Assembly: GCF_000378485.1 (NCBI RefSeq)
Contig: NZ_KB899968.1
Location: forward strand, 186,001 to 250,000
DNA: 64,000 bases
Reading direction: 5' to 3'
Origin: Flavobacterium rivuli WB 3.3-2 = DSM 21788
GTDB lineage: Bacteria > Bacteroidota > Bacteroidia > Flavobacteriales > Flavobacteriaceae
Part shown: positions 44,108 to 51,218 of the stretch, piece by piece
Layout: each line of letters begins with the position of its first letter
How positions within the stretch are numbered: the stretch's first letter is position 1
Position numbers and translations under genes: made by a program
Notes under the pieces: model-generated
The model's input: the letters and a program-made list of their open reading frames with translations, nothing else
What the model was told of the DNA's origin: nothing
The model's database searches: none

Positions 44108-44182
44108 CTGCAAGGTTTTAAAAACCTTGTAGGTATAATTTGAAAACATAAAACCTACAAGGTCTCAAAGACCTTGCGGGTT
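44108..44182. repeat. Paired CAAGGT palindromes
   Basis: CTGCAAGGTTTTAAAAACCTTGTAGG (split: palindrome CAAGGTTTTAAAAACCTTG at 44110-44128) and a second palindrome AAGGTCTCAAAGACCTT near 44159-44175; the two are also inverted copies of one another. Confidence 0.65.
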
Positions 44183-44190
44183 AAGAACCG

Positions 44191-44303
44191 GGTTTGAGTG
44201 AAGCTCCGCGTGAGGGATAGAAGCGATATCCCCGGAGCGCAGTGAAGGGATAAAGCAGATAGCCCGACCCGGGCATTGGCCGAAGTAAGGGAAGGGCACG
44301 CCC
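44191..44303 (+). repeat. Structured dispersed element (GAGGGATAGAAGCG ... GGCACGCCC)
   Basis: GC-rich block holding TGAGGGATAGAAGCGATATC, GGAGCGCAGTGAAGGGAT, AGCCCGACCCGGGC and AAGGGCACGCCC. I recall this set of words, in this order, recurring between genes of many Bacteroidetes; that memory is not checked. It can form several short hairpins. Function unknown. Confidence 0.45.
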
Positions 44304-44419
44304 AGGAAAGATTTAAGATTTCAGATTGTTGATTTTTATTAGTAATGGATAGAAATTTGAACAAAAGATAAATTTTGATACAAAATAAGGTGACCGAAAA
44401 CCTTGATAATAATAGTAGT

Positions 44420-45007
44420 ATGAAAAAGGAATTCACCATAAGCGTCTATACAGAGAACCATGTGGGCTTGTTAACCCGCATTGCGATTATTTTTTCGAGG
44501 CGTAAAATTAATCTGGAAAGCGTTAATGTAGGGCCAAGCGAGGTAGAGGGCATAAGCCGTTTTACACTGGTTATTAACGAAACCGAAGAGGTAGTGCAAA
44601 AAGTAGCGCGACAGATAGAAAAACAGGTTGAGGTGTTAAAGGTATTTTTTAATACCGATGAGGAAATCGTGTGGCAGGAAATGGCTATGTATAAAGTACC
44701 TACCAAGGTTATTGCCGAGCAGGTTAAGGTAGAAAGGCTGCTACGACAGTATGGTGCCAATACGGTTGTTATAAGAAACGATTATACGGTATTTGAAACC
44801 ACAGGGCACAAGGAGGAGATTGATGCCCTGGCCGAAGCACTGCAACCTTGGGGGCTTATAGAGTTTGTGCGCAGTGCACGTATTGCCATTATTAAGGCAA
44901 GCGAAGGCATGCATAATGCTGTCCTTGAATTTGAAGCTGCAGAGCCAAGCGAACCCGCGGCAGAGAATGAGTTCCTTGATAAAAGGGATGGTGTTTTTAC
45001 AATGTAA
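44420..45007 (+). CDS. ilvN: Acetolactate synthase small (regulatory) subunit
   Basis: 195-residue regulatory subunit giving valine feedback on IlvB. N-terminal ACT domain (about 1-80: FTISVYTENHVGLLTRIAIIFSRR, SVNVGPSEVEGISRFT), a second ALS-small domain (about 85-165: KVERLLRQYGANTVV), and an acidic tail. Start is ATG 44420; an in-frame TTG at 44375 would add 15 residues of unusual sequence. Flanked on both sides by similar inverted-repeat elements. Confidence 0.93.
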   Translation: MKKEFTISVYTENHVGLLTRIAIIFSRRKINLESVNVGPSEVEGISRFTLVINETEEVVQKVARQIEKQVEVLKVFFNTDEEIVWQEMAMYKVPTKVIAEQVKVERLLRQYGANTVVIRNDYTVFETTGHKEEIDALAEALQPWGLIEFVRSARIAIIKASEGMHNAVLEFEAAEPSEPAAENEFLDKRDGVFTM

Positions 45008-45035
45008 AACATTTTTAAAGCGTTCAATTAAAAGT

Positions 45036-45143
45036 ACATACCCCTAACCCCCTCTCAAGAGGGGAACCAGCTTTACCCTGCTGTTAAGCAAGAGTAGTTA
45101 AGGGTTTGAGTGCTCCCCTCTTGAGAGGGCTTAGGGGGTATGT
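45036..45143. repeat. MITE-like ~108-bp inverted-repeat element, downstream of ilvN
   Basis: Left arm 45036-45067 (ACATACCCCTAACCCCCTCT CAAGAGGGGAAC) and right arm 45112-45143 pair over about 30 bases. Centre shares CCAGCTT, GCTGTT and AGGGTTTGAGTG with the element at 43976-44081. Confidence 0.75.
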
Positions 45144-45221
45144 TAGTAAAGAAAATTAAAAGTCTGTTAGATTAAATTTCTTACAGGATAAACAAATCAA
45201 TAAAAAATTAAACAAACAAAG

Positions 45222-46268
45222 ATGGCAAAATTAAATTTTGGAGGAGTAGAAGAAAACGTGGTAACCCGCGACGAATATCCGTTACAAAAAGCACAGGAAA
45301 CACTTAAAGATGAGGTTGTAGCCGTAATAGGTTACGGTGTGCAGGGCCCGGGCCAGGCGCTTAACCTTAAAGATAATGGCATTACTGTAATTGTGGGCCA
45401 GCGTAAAAACTCTAAATCGTGGGATAAGGCCGTTGCCGATGGCTTTGTACCGGGCGAAACACTTTTTGAAATTGAAGAAGCCCTGCAAAAAGGCTCTATT
45501 ATATGTTACCTGCTTAGCGATGCCGCACAAATTGAGTATTGGCCATTGGTTAAAGAAAACCTTACTGCCGGTAAAGCATTATATTTCTCTCATGGGTTTG
45601 GTGTAACATTCAACGGGCAGACAGGCATTGTACCGCCGGAAAATGTAGACGTATTTTTAGTTGCGCCAAAAGGATCGGGTACTTCATTGCGCCGTATGTT
45701 CCTGCAAAACCGAGGACTGAACAGCAGCTATGCTATTTTTCAGGATGCTACAGGCAAAGCGTTTGACAGGGTTGTATCGTTAGGTATCGCCATAGGCAGC
45801 GGATATTTGTTCGAAACTGATTTTCAGAAAGAAGTATACAGCGACCTTACCGGAGAGCGTGGAACGTTGATGGGAGCTATACAGGGAATTTTTGCTGCAC
45901 AGTATGATGTACTTCGCAAAAGGGGACATAGCCCGAGTGAGGCATTTAACGAAACGGTGGAGGAGCTTACACAGTCGCTAATGCCATTGGTATCTGAAAA
46001 TGGTATGGACTGGATGTATGCCAATTGTAGTACTACGGCACAACGTGGTGCACTTGACTGGTGGAAGCGTTTCCGCGATGCTACCGCACCATTGTTTGAA
46101 GAATTGTATGATAGCGTTGCCACAGGTAAAGAGGCAGGATATTCTATAGAAAGCAACAGTAAAGAAGATTACCGCGTAGGCCTTGAGGCTGAACTGGCTG
46201 AACTTCGCGATAGTGAAATGTGGCAGGCGGGCAAAACAGTTCGTAGCCTTAGGCCGGAAAATAACTAA
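45222..46268 (+). CDS. ilvC: Ketol-acid reductoisomerase (short form)
   Basis: 348-residue NAD(P)H enzyme performing alkyl migration and reduction in Ile/Val synthesis. N-terminal Rossmann domain with VAVIGYGVQGPGQALNLKD and SHGFGVTF; C-terminal helical knot domain with metal-binding acidic residues in DLTGERGTLMGAIQGI and EAFNETVEELTQSL. The length is that of the short class; the long class of enteric bacteria has about 490 residues. Confidence 0.95.
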   Translation: MAKLNFGGVEENVVTRDEYPLQKAQETLKDEVVAVIGYGVQGPGQALNLKDNGITVIVGQRKNSKSWDKAVADGFVPGETLFEIEEALQKGSIICYLLSDAAQIEYWPLVKENLTAGKALYFSHGFGVTFNGQTGIVPPENVDVFLVAPKGSGTSLRRMFLQNRGLNSSYAIFQDATGKAFDRVVSLGIAIGSGYLFETDFQKEVYSDLTGERGTLMGAIQGIFAAQYDVLRKRGHSPSEAFNETVEELTQSLMPLVSENGMDWMYANCSTTAQRGALDWWKRFRDATAPLFEELYDSVATGKEAGYSIESNSKEDYRVGLEAELAELRDSEMWQAGKTVRSLRPENN

Positions 46269-46334
46269 GAAACCTAATACATCCCCATTGGTCATTGCAA
46301 CGGCTATCCCGATAGGATGTCTTATATAAATAAA

Positions 46335-46512
46335 TTTACCACAAAGATCACTAAGTTTTTCACGAGGGACACTAAGCTGTACGTTTACAGGCCTGTTTCA
46401 GGCTACAAAGAACACGAGGCAGAAGCGCAAAGCCTTGTGTTCTTCAATTCCGAAAACGGAATTGCTATCATTGCGTACTTTGTGAAAAAGCCTTGTGCCC
46501 TTTGTGGTAAAT
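46335..46512. repeat. CACAAAG-type long inverted repeat (copy 1)
   Basis: TTTACCACAAAG (46335-46346) and CTTTGTGGTAAA (46500-46511) form a perfect 12-bp terminal inverted repeat 178 bases long overall. Inside are a GAACACGAGG/CTTGTGTTC pair and a TTCCGAAAACGGAA palindrome. The open frame crossing it is not coding. Shorter relatives at 54160-54285 and 59505-59632. Confidence 0.7.
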
Positions 46513-46558
46513 TATATTCTGATAATCTGTATGGATGTCAGGATTAAATAAAATATAA

Positions 46559-47824
46559 ATGAATACCCAACCTATTACTTATTTCCCTACTATTGAAGAT
46601 GTAAAACGTGCTGCCGAAAGGCTTAAACACGTGGTACATAAAACGCAGCTTTCGCCTAACCGCACAGCATCGGAACTGTATGGAGCCAATATACTCTTTA
46701 AGCGGGAAGACCTGCAGCAGGTGCGGTCCTATAAAATTCGCGGGGCATACAACAAGATGGCTACCCTTAGCGAAACCGAACGTGCGCGCGGTGTAGTTTG
46801 CGCCAGCGCGGGGAATCATGCTCAGGGTGTGGCGCTTGCCTGTAATAAAATGCAGGTAAACGGAACCATATTTATGCCTACGCCAACGCCAGGACAAAAA
46901 CTGGACCAGGTAGCTATGTTTGGCGGCGAATATGCCCGCGTAGTTTTGGCGGGCGATACGTTTGATGAAGCTAAAGAAGCCGCATTACTGTACTGTGAGG
47001 AGCAGGGAGCCGTGTTCATTCACCCGTTTGACGACCCGTATATTATAGAGGGACAGGCAACTATAGGCCTTGAGATACTGGAACAGATGCAGCAGCCTAT
47101 AGATTACATTTTTGTACCTGTAGGAGGTGGTGGCCTCGCTGCAGGATTAAGTAGTGTCTTCAAAATATTGTCTCCCCATACTAAAATTATAGGGGTAGAG
47201 CCTACAGGCGCTCCCAGTATGAAACAGGCACTCGAAAAAGGCGAACCGGTGCATTTAGACCGAATCAATAAATTTGTAGATGGCGCCGCGGTGCAAAAAG
47301 TGGGCAGTTATACCTTTGATATCTGCAGGCATACGTTGAGCGATATGCTGCTGGTAGATGAAGGCAGGATATGCCAGGTAATCCTTTCGTTATACAATAA
47401 AGATGCTATTGTTATAGAGCCTGCAGGGGCACTATCGGTAGGGGCACTGGCACAATATGCCGATAAGATAAAGGGTAAAAATGTGGTGTGCATCATCAGC
47501 GGTAGTAATAACGATATTACCCGCATGGAAGAGATTAAGGAAGGCGCACTATTGTATGCAGGTCTTAAGCATTACTTCCTGGTGAAATTTCCGCAAAGGC
47601 CGGGTGCATTGCGTGAGTTTGTAATGAACGTGTTAGGCCCTACAGATGATATATCCCACTTTGAATATACCAAGAAGAACAGTAAAGAAAAAGGTACTGC
47701 CGTTGTAGGGATCGAGCTACGGGACGCAGCCGATTATGATGTGCTTTTAGCCAACATGAAAACCTTGGGCTTTTATGTAGATTACCTTAATGATAAACCA
47801 CATTTGCTGAATTTACTGGTTTGA
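46559..47824 (+). CDS. ilvA: Threonine dehydratase (biosynthetic)
   Basis: 421-residue PLP enzyme making 2-oxobutanoate, the committed step to isoleucine. PLP Lys59 in RSYKIRGAYNKM; glycine loop PVGGGGLAAGLSS; one ACT-like regulatory domain at the C-terminus (about 330-421, HYFLVKFPQRPGALREFV), so probable Ile feedback with one rather than two regulatory units. Last gene of the operon; no terminator was recognised behind it. Confidence 0.95.
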   Translation: MNTQPITYFPTIEDVKRAAERLKHVVHKTQLSPNRTASELYGANILFKREDLQQVRSYKIRGAYNKMATLSETERARGVVCASAGNHAQGVALACNKMQVNGTIFMPTPTPGQKLDQVAMFGGEYARVVLAGDTFDEAKEAALLYCEEQGAVFIHPFDDPYIIEGQATIGLEILEQMQQPIDYIFVPVGGGGLAAGLSSVFKILSPHTKIIGVEPTGAPSMKQALEKGEPVHLDRINKFVDGAAVQKVGSYTFDICRHTLSDMLLVDEGRICQVILSLYNKDAIVIEPAGALSVGALAQYADKIKGKNVVCIISGSNNDITRMEEIKEGALLYAGLKHYFLVKFPQRPGALREFVMNVLGPTDDISHFEYTKKNSKEKGTAVVGIELRDAADYDVLLANMKTLGFYVDYLNDKPHLLNLLV

Positions 47825-47866
47825 TTTACTGAAGGCACACCCTGTTTTGTTTGGAAGGAAAGGTTA

Positions 47867-48949
47867 CTATTCGTCTCTGAATTTACGTGTTTTACCTTTT
47901 ATTTTTATTTTAAGGTACCTGAAATTAAAACCATTCCTATTTCGCAGTTCACTGCTGTTATTATAGTGCTCTCTTGTTGCAGATGGTATGGCTGCTGTGT
48001 AAAAATAGTTGTCTTTACCCCAAAAGCCATTACCTACAGGCGACCAGGTACTGAATTCTTTATCGGCATAGAGTTGCCAGCTATTATCGCTCCATCTACT
48101 GTAATTTACAATAGTTGGCTGGTCGCTAAACAGCTGCCCAACGCTTATTACCGTTTTCCCGTCTTTTGAAAAATAAGGAAAATCTACGGAAGTGTATAAT
48201 TCCTGTCCTGTTTTTTTGCTTATAACCATATAATAATATTGCTCACAAGCTTCGCAGGTAAGCAGTATTACATAAGCCTGCATTGCCTTGTATTCACCCA
48301 GATAATCGTAAGTATTAGGTAAATCGCCTTCGCCCTTATTGTCTTTAAATTCTACACCCGCTATAGTAATTGTACCGTTAACTTTTTTTACAGCGTTATT
48401 AATTTTAAAATCGCTTACAGCAGACTTTTCCAGTTTTAAAAATTCCAGCTTTGTAATAGTATCTACCTCCATATCGGGATAATCATCAGGATTGAAAGGC
48501 TCGTCAATACCTCCTGTTTTCCCACAGTCTGATGTAGTAAGCAAGCTGTCTGTAGTGTTATCAATATGACTATAAGGTTTGTTCAGCTCTGTTTTAGTAA
48601 GTACGATATTTAATTCGTACCCTAACGTTTTTCGTTTAACATAAGAATTATTATCAGTGTTGTTTATTACCGATACTAAACTGTCGCTTACAGTAATTAC
48701 CCGCAATTCCTGCATAAAAGGAAAGCATCGGCCCCGCTCTTTTAAATCTTTGGTGTACGCTTTCGTTCCGTTATGAGCTATAACATACATGTTAAGTGTG
48801 TCCTGCGGATAGGGCGGTGATAACTGCGGGTATATAGAATATAACCTGGATTCTTTTGCATAGTTTTCGGCAACAGAGGTATTCTCATGAGGTTTTCTTA
48901 CGGTACAAGAACACATTATGACCGTAAGGAAGCATAACAATTTTTTCAT
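47867..48949 (-). CDS. Uncharacterised lipoprotein
   Basis: 360 residues with a signal peptide and lipobox (VIMCSC, Cys near residue 15). The rest shows no recognised family: a beta-rich protein with a conserved-looking CEACEQYYYMV and repeated aromatic/charged strands near the end. It is convergent with ilvA (42 bases between stops). Probably cell-surface or periplasmic. Confidence 0.75.
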   Translation of the reverse strand: MKKLLCFLTVIMCSCTVRKPHENTSVAENYAKESRLYSIYPQLSPPYPQDTLNMYVIAHNGTKAYTKDLKERGRCFPFMQELRVITVSDSLVSVINNTDNNSYVKRKTLGYELNIVLTKTELNKPYSHIDNTTDSLLTTSDCGKTGGIDEPFNPDDYPDMEVDTITKLEFLKLEKSAVSDFKINNAVKKVNGTITIAGVEFKDNKGEGDLPNTYDYLGEYKAMQAYVILLTCEACEQYYYMVISKKTGQELYTSVDFPYFSKDGKTVISVGQLFSDQPTIVNYSRWSDNSWQLYADKEFSTWSPVGNGFWGKDNYFYTAAIPSATREHYNNSSELRNRNGFNFRYLKIKIKGKTRKFRDE

Positions 48950-49019
48950 TGTTTATTATTTAGGCGCTGATGCGTGGTATAACGGTTTGTGGAATTAAAG
49001 ATAACAATCCTCAGTAAAC

Positions 49020-49436
49020 CTAATCTGCTATTCCATCCATGCCTTTATACACAAATGATGTATTTGCCGAATTTCGTTCTACCTCAAGCTTCAGGTTTTT
49101 AAATTCAGAGCCACCATAGCCTTTTCCTTTAAATTCGCGGAGCTCTTTTAGTTTCTCATCCCATTCGCGAACGGTAACAACGGCTATAGCATCAACTGCT
49201 CCTGTTATATTTACATAAAGATAATCGATACCGTCTTTCTGAACGTAATGGTCGAAATAATATTCCAGTTTAGAGGGGTCTGCTTTTTCAAGTAGCGAAG
49301 CCAGTTCTTCTTTATAAACTTTTGTTTCCGGCTCATTATTAAGTAAGACTGTATTCGGGGCTTTCTCTTCGGTTTTTCCGCAGGCTACGGTTAAAGTTAC
49401 TGCGGCAAGAGTTAAAAATTTTGTAAGGTTTGACAT
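49020..49436 (-). CDS. Uncharacterised small lipoprotein
   Basis: 138 residues; signal peptide with lipobox VTLTVACG (Cys near residue 19). The mature part (about 115 residues) is charged with two predicted strands, YLYVNITGAVDAIAVVTV, that could match a small antiparallel fold. No family recognised. Confidence 0.72.
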   Translation of the reverse strand: MSNLTKFLTLAAVTLTVACGKTEEKAPNTVLLNNEPETKVYKEELASLLEKADPSKLEYYFDHYVQKDGIDYLYVNITGAVDAIAVVTVREWDEKLKELREFKGKGYGGSEFKNLKLEVERNSANTSFVYKGMDGIAD

Positions 49437-49486
49437 GCTATTGGTTTAATACAACAACGTAACGTTACTTAAGATGTTGTGTGTTT

Positions 49487-49942
49487 TTATTTTACCGATA
49501 AATAAATATCTACAATAGCATTTTCCCAGTCGGCGCTAAGCTCATTGTATACCTCAAAGTCATAACCATACACCCTGTCAACGTCCGATTTCCATATTTC
49601 CTGCCATGCATTGGCAACGCATTCAGGCATTTTACCTTTAGCGGTAACTATGGCGTATTTTTGATTTGGAATCTCAATGCTTTGTAAACCATTAGGAGTT
49701 TCTGTATCAGCATCGACTATACACCCAATGAAAAAAGAGTAGGGTTGGGTATGGTCACCCTCATACTCAAAATACACGGCATAAATATCAGTAGATAGTT
49801 TATCGGTAATTTTATCGGCAACAGCCTCGCCCATAAATTTTTGCCACAGGGCGCCGCAGTCTATCGCTGCCTGCCCAATGGCATTAAAGGTTTTTTTATC
49901 AAGTTTAAGTCCGGTAAGTTTAAAGTTTTCTTTTGGAGTCAT
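49487..49942 (-). CDS. GyrI-like/effector-binding domain protein
   Basis: 151-residue protein resembling the GyrI/AraC effector-binding (SOUL-like) fold: FKLTGLKLDKKTFNAIGQAAIDCGALWQKF at the start, YAVYFEYEGDHTQPYSFFIGCIV in the middle and YAIVTAKGKMPECVANAWQEIW, DFEVYNE near the end. No DNA-binding domain. Such stand-alone domains bind small hydrophobic molecules. Start ATG 49942 chosen because a TATCTTTG promoter box lies at 49961-49968, inside any longer reading frame. Confidence 0.78.
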   Translation of the reverse strand: MTPKENFKLTGLKLDKKTFNAIGQAAIDCGALWQKFMGEAVADKITDKLSTDIYAVYFEYEGDHTQPYSFFIGCIVDADTETPNGLQSIEIPNQKYAIVTAKGKMPECVANAWQEIWKSDVDRVYGYDFEVYNELSADWENAIVDIYLSVK

Positions 49943-49960
49943 TGTGTGTTGATTGGCTTT

Positions 49961-49968
49961 CAAAGATA
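49961..49968 (-). promoter_or_regulatory. -7 box of the GyrI-like gene
   Basis: TATCTTTG on the minus strand, 18 bases before ATG 49942. It lies within the longer possible reading frame and so decides the start. Confidence 0.4.
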
Positions 49969-50022
49969 CAATCTTTACACTCATTTGTAGCTGCTGTAAA
50001 AATCGTTATTAACAATCACCCA

Positions 50023-50045
50023 CAAAAAAACCGCCATCAGGCGGT
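50023..50045 (-). terminator. Intrinsic terminator of the TPR membrane protein gene
   Basis: On the minus strand ACCGCC (50045-50040), TGAT loop, GGCGGT (50035-50030), then T7. Confidence 0.8.
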
Positions 50046-50050
50046 CTTCA

Positions 50051-50590
50051 TTAATATCTTCTCATTTGTGTTTGAGGGCCTTTCTTTAACTGGGCCTTCA
50101 TCATGGTTATCTGTTCCTTAAGCATTCCCTGCTTATCGAGTTTCTTAGCGTCTATAAGTAGTTTCTCTGCTTCTATCTTACGGTTCTTGCTCATTGCTAT
50201 ACCGGCAAGATTAAGTTTTGCCATAGCCATATCCTGGTCCATGTTAAGGCCAAGCTCTACTGCTTTTTTCAGGTATTTTTCGGCCTGCGTAAGGTTGGTT
50301 TGCGATAACATGATACCTTTAAGGTAGTTATAGTACCCTTCCTGTTTAGGAACAAGGGCGGTATGCGGGTCTTTTATTTTATCAAGGTATTTGTTGGCAC
50401 CGTCAAAATCCTGTTTGCGCAGTTTAAGGAACGCAAGGAGTATCATTTCGTTTTTAAAATATAGGAATACGAATATACCTGATAACAGTAAGAGAAAAAT
50501 ACCGTTGCCTATGTTGCCTTCTACAAACTGCCAAACGGCTACTAACACTATTACAGCTGTTAAAACCAGCTTCAGATTTTTATTAAACAT
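50051..50590 (-). CDS. Small membrane protein with TPR-like repeats
   Basis: 179 residues: two adjacent hydrophobic helices (about 8-24 and 29-46), then helical pairs with TPR character (LAFLKLRKQDFDGANKYLDKIKD, YLKGIMLSQTNLTQAEKYLKKAVELG, AKLNLAGIAMSKNRKIEAEKLLIDA). Probably an inner-membrane scaffold; no function assigned. Own promoter box and terminator. Confidence 0.78.
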   Translation of the reverse strand: MFNKNLKLVLTAVIVLVAVWQFVEGNIGNGIFLLLLSGIFVFLYFKNEMILLAFLKLRKQDFDGANKYLDKIKDPHTALVPKQEGYYNYLKGIMLSQTNLTQAEKYLKKAVELGLNMDQDMAMAKLNLAGIAMSKNRKIEAEKLLIDAKKLDKQGMLKEQITMMKAQLKKGPQTQMRRY

Positions 50591-50612
50591 AATTATGTAT
50601 AAATTTGCGGTG

Positions 50613-50620
50613 CAAAGGTA
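50613..50620 (-). promoter_or_regulatory. -7 box of the TPR membrane protein gene
   Basis: TACCTTTG on the minus strand, 22 bases before the ATG; fits TAnnTTTG. Confidence 0.4.
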
Positions 50621-50667
50621 GTAAAATTAAAGAATGCGTTTAAATAAAATATTTTTTATAAAACTAC

Positions 50668-50697
50668 TTGTCAGAAAAAAAAAGCTTTGTATATTTG
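50668..50697 (+). promoter_or_regulatory. Promoter of rpmH
   Basis: CTTG (TTG at 50668-50670), exactly 19 bases, TATATTTG (50690-50697). A textbook Bacteroidetes promoter; predicts a leader of about 70 bases. Confidence 0.65.
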
Positions 50698-50772
50698 CAC
50701 TCGGTTTTAGGGTAGCGATGTCGTAAAGCTGTAAAGATAAGATATTTCAACAAGATTTAAAGATACAAAGCA

Positions 50773-50934
50773 ATGAGCAAGAGAACGTTTCAACCATCAA
50801 AGAGAAAAAGAAGAAATAAGCACGGTTTTATGGACAGGATGGCTTCTGCCAACGGAAGAAAAGTACTTGCTCGCAGAAGGGCTAAAGGAAGACATAAACT
50901 AACTGTTTCAAGCGAACCTCGCCACAAGAAATAA
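50773..50934 (+). CDS. rpmH: 50S ribosomal protein L34
   Basis: 53-residue basic protein: [39 protein letters not shown] and a C-terminal tail ending RHKK. The first two blocks are the invariant L34 signature. Stand-alone gene; the usual neighbour rnpA is not next to it here. Own promoter and terminator. Confidence 0.95.
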
Positions 50935-50959
50935 TGTTTGAAAAAACATATATAAAGAA

Positions 50960-50992
50960 AGGTGTTACTTATTTTTAGTAACGCCTTTTTTT
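50960..50992 (+). terminator. Intrinsic terminator of rpmH
   Basis: Ten-base stem AGGTGTTACT / AGTAACGCCT (one G-U pair), 7-base loop, then T7. Confidence 0.85.
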
Positions 50993-51024
50993 ATACCTAA
51001 GCCGGAGATTTTCATATCAGGTTC

Positions 51025-51120
51025 TTGTGTCCTCTCCCTAACCTCCCTAAAGGAGAGGGGATAACTACACTCATAACCGCACTGGCCTCCCCTCTCTGTA
51101 GAGGGGTAGCGGGAAAGGAC
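51025..51120. repeat. CCCCTCTCC repeats upstream of carB
   Basis: Reverse-oriented unit GTCCTCTCCCTAACC...AAAGGAGAGGGG with ACTACACTCAT (51028-51077), then CCTCCCCTCTCTGTAGAGGGG and GGGAAAGGAC (51087-51119). Same family as 40227-40381. Confidence 0.6.
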
Positions 51121-51164
51121 TTAAGCGTAGACTCTATCGGGGCTCAGGTTTTAAAAAAATATCG

Positions 51165-51172
51165 TAAATTTG
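51165..51172 (+). promoter_or_regulatory. -7 box of carB
   Basis: TAAATTTG, 47 bases before the carB start; fits TAnnTTTG. -33 element not clear. Confidence 0.4.
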
Positions 51173-51218
51173 CATACCCTTAAGCGGGCACATAATAAAC
51201 ACAACTACAACACATACA

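Noticed and set aside
43976..45143. Composite transposon carrying ilvN
   Set aside because: The flanking elements have no transposase, and ilvN is a native member of the operon; independent insertions of a small repeat are more likely.
46317..46547. 76-residue open frame between ilvC and ilvA
   Set aside because: It lies almost wholly in the CACAAAG-type inverted repeat and has no protein-like features.
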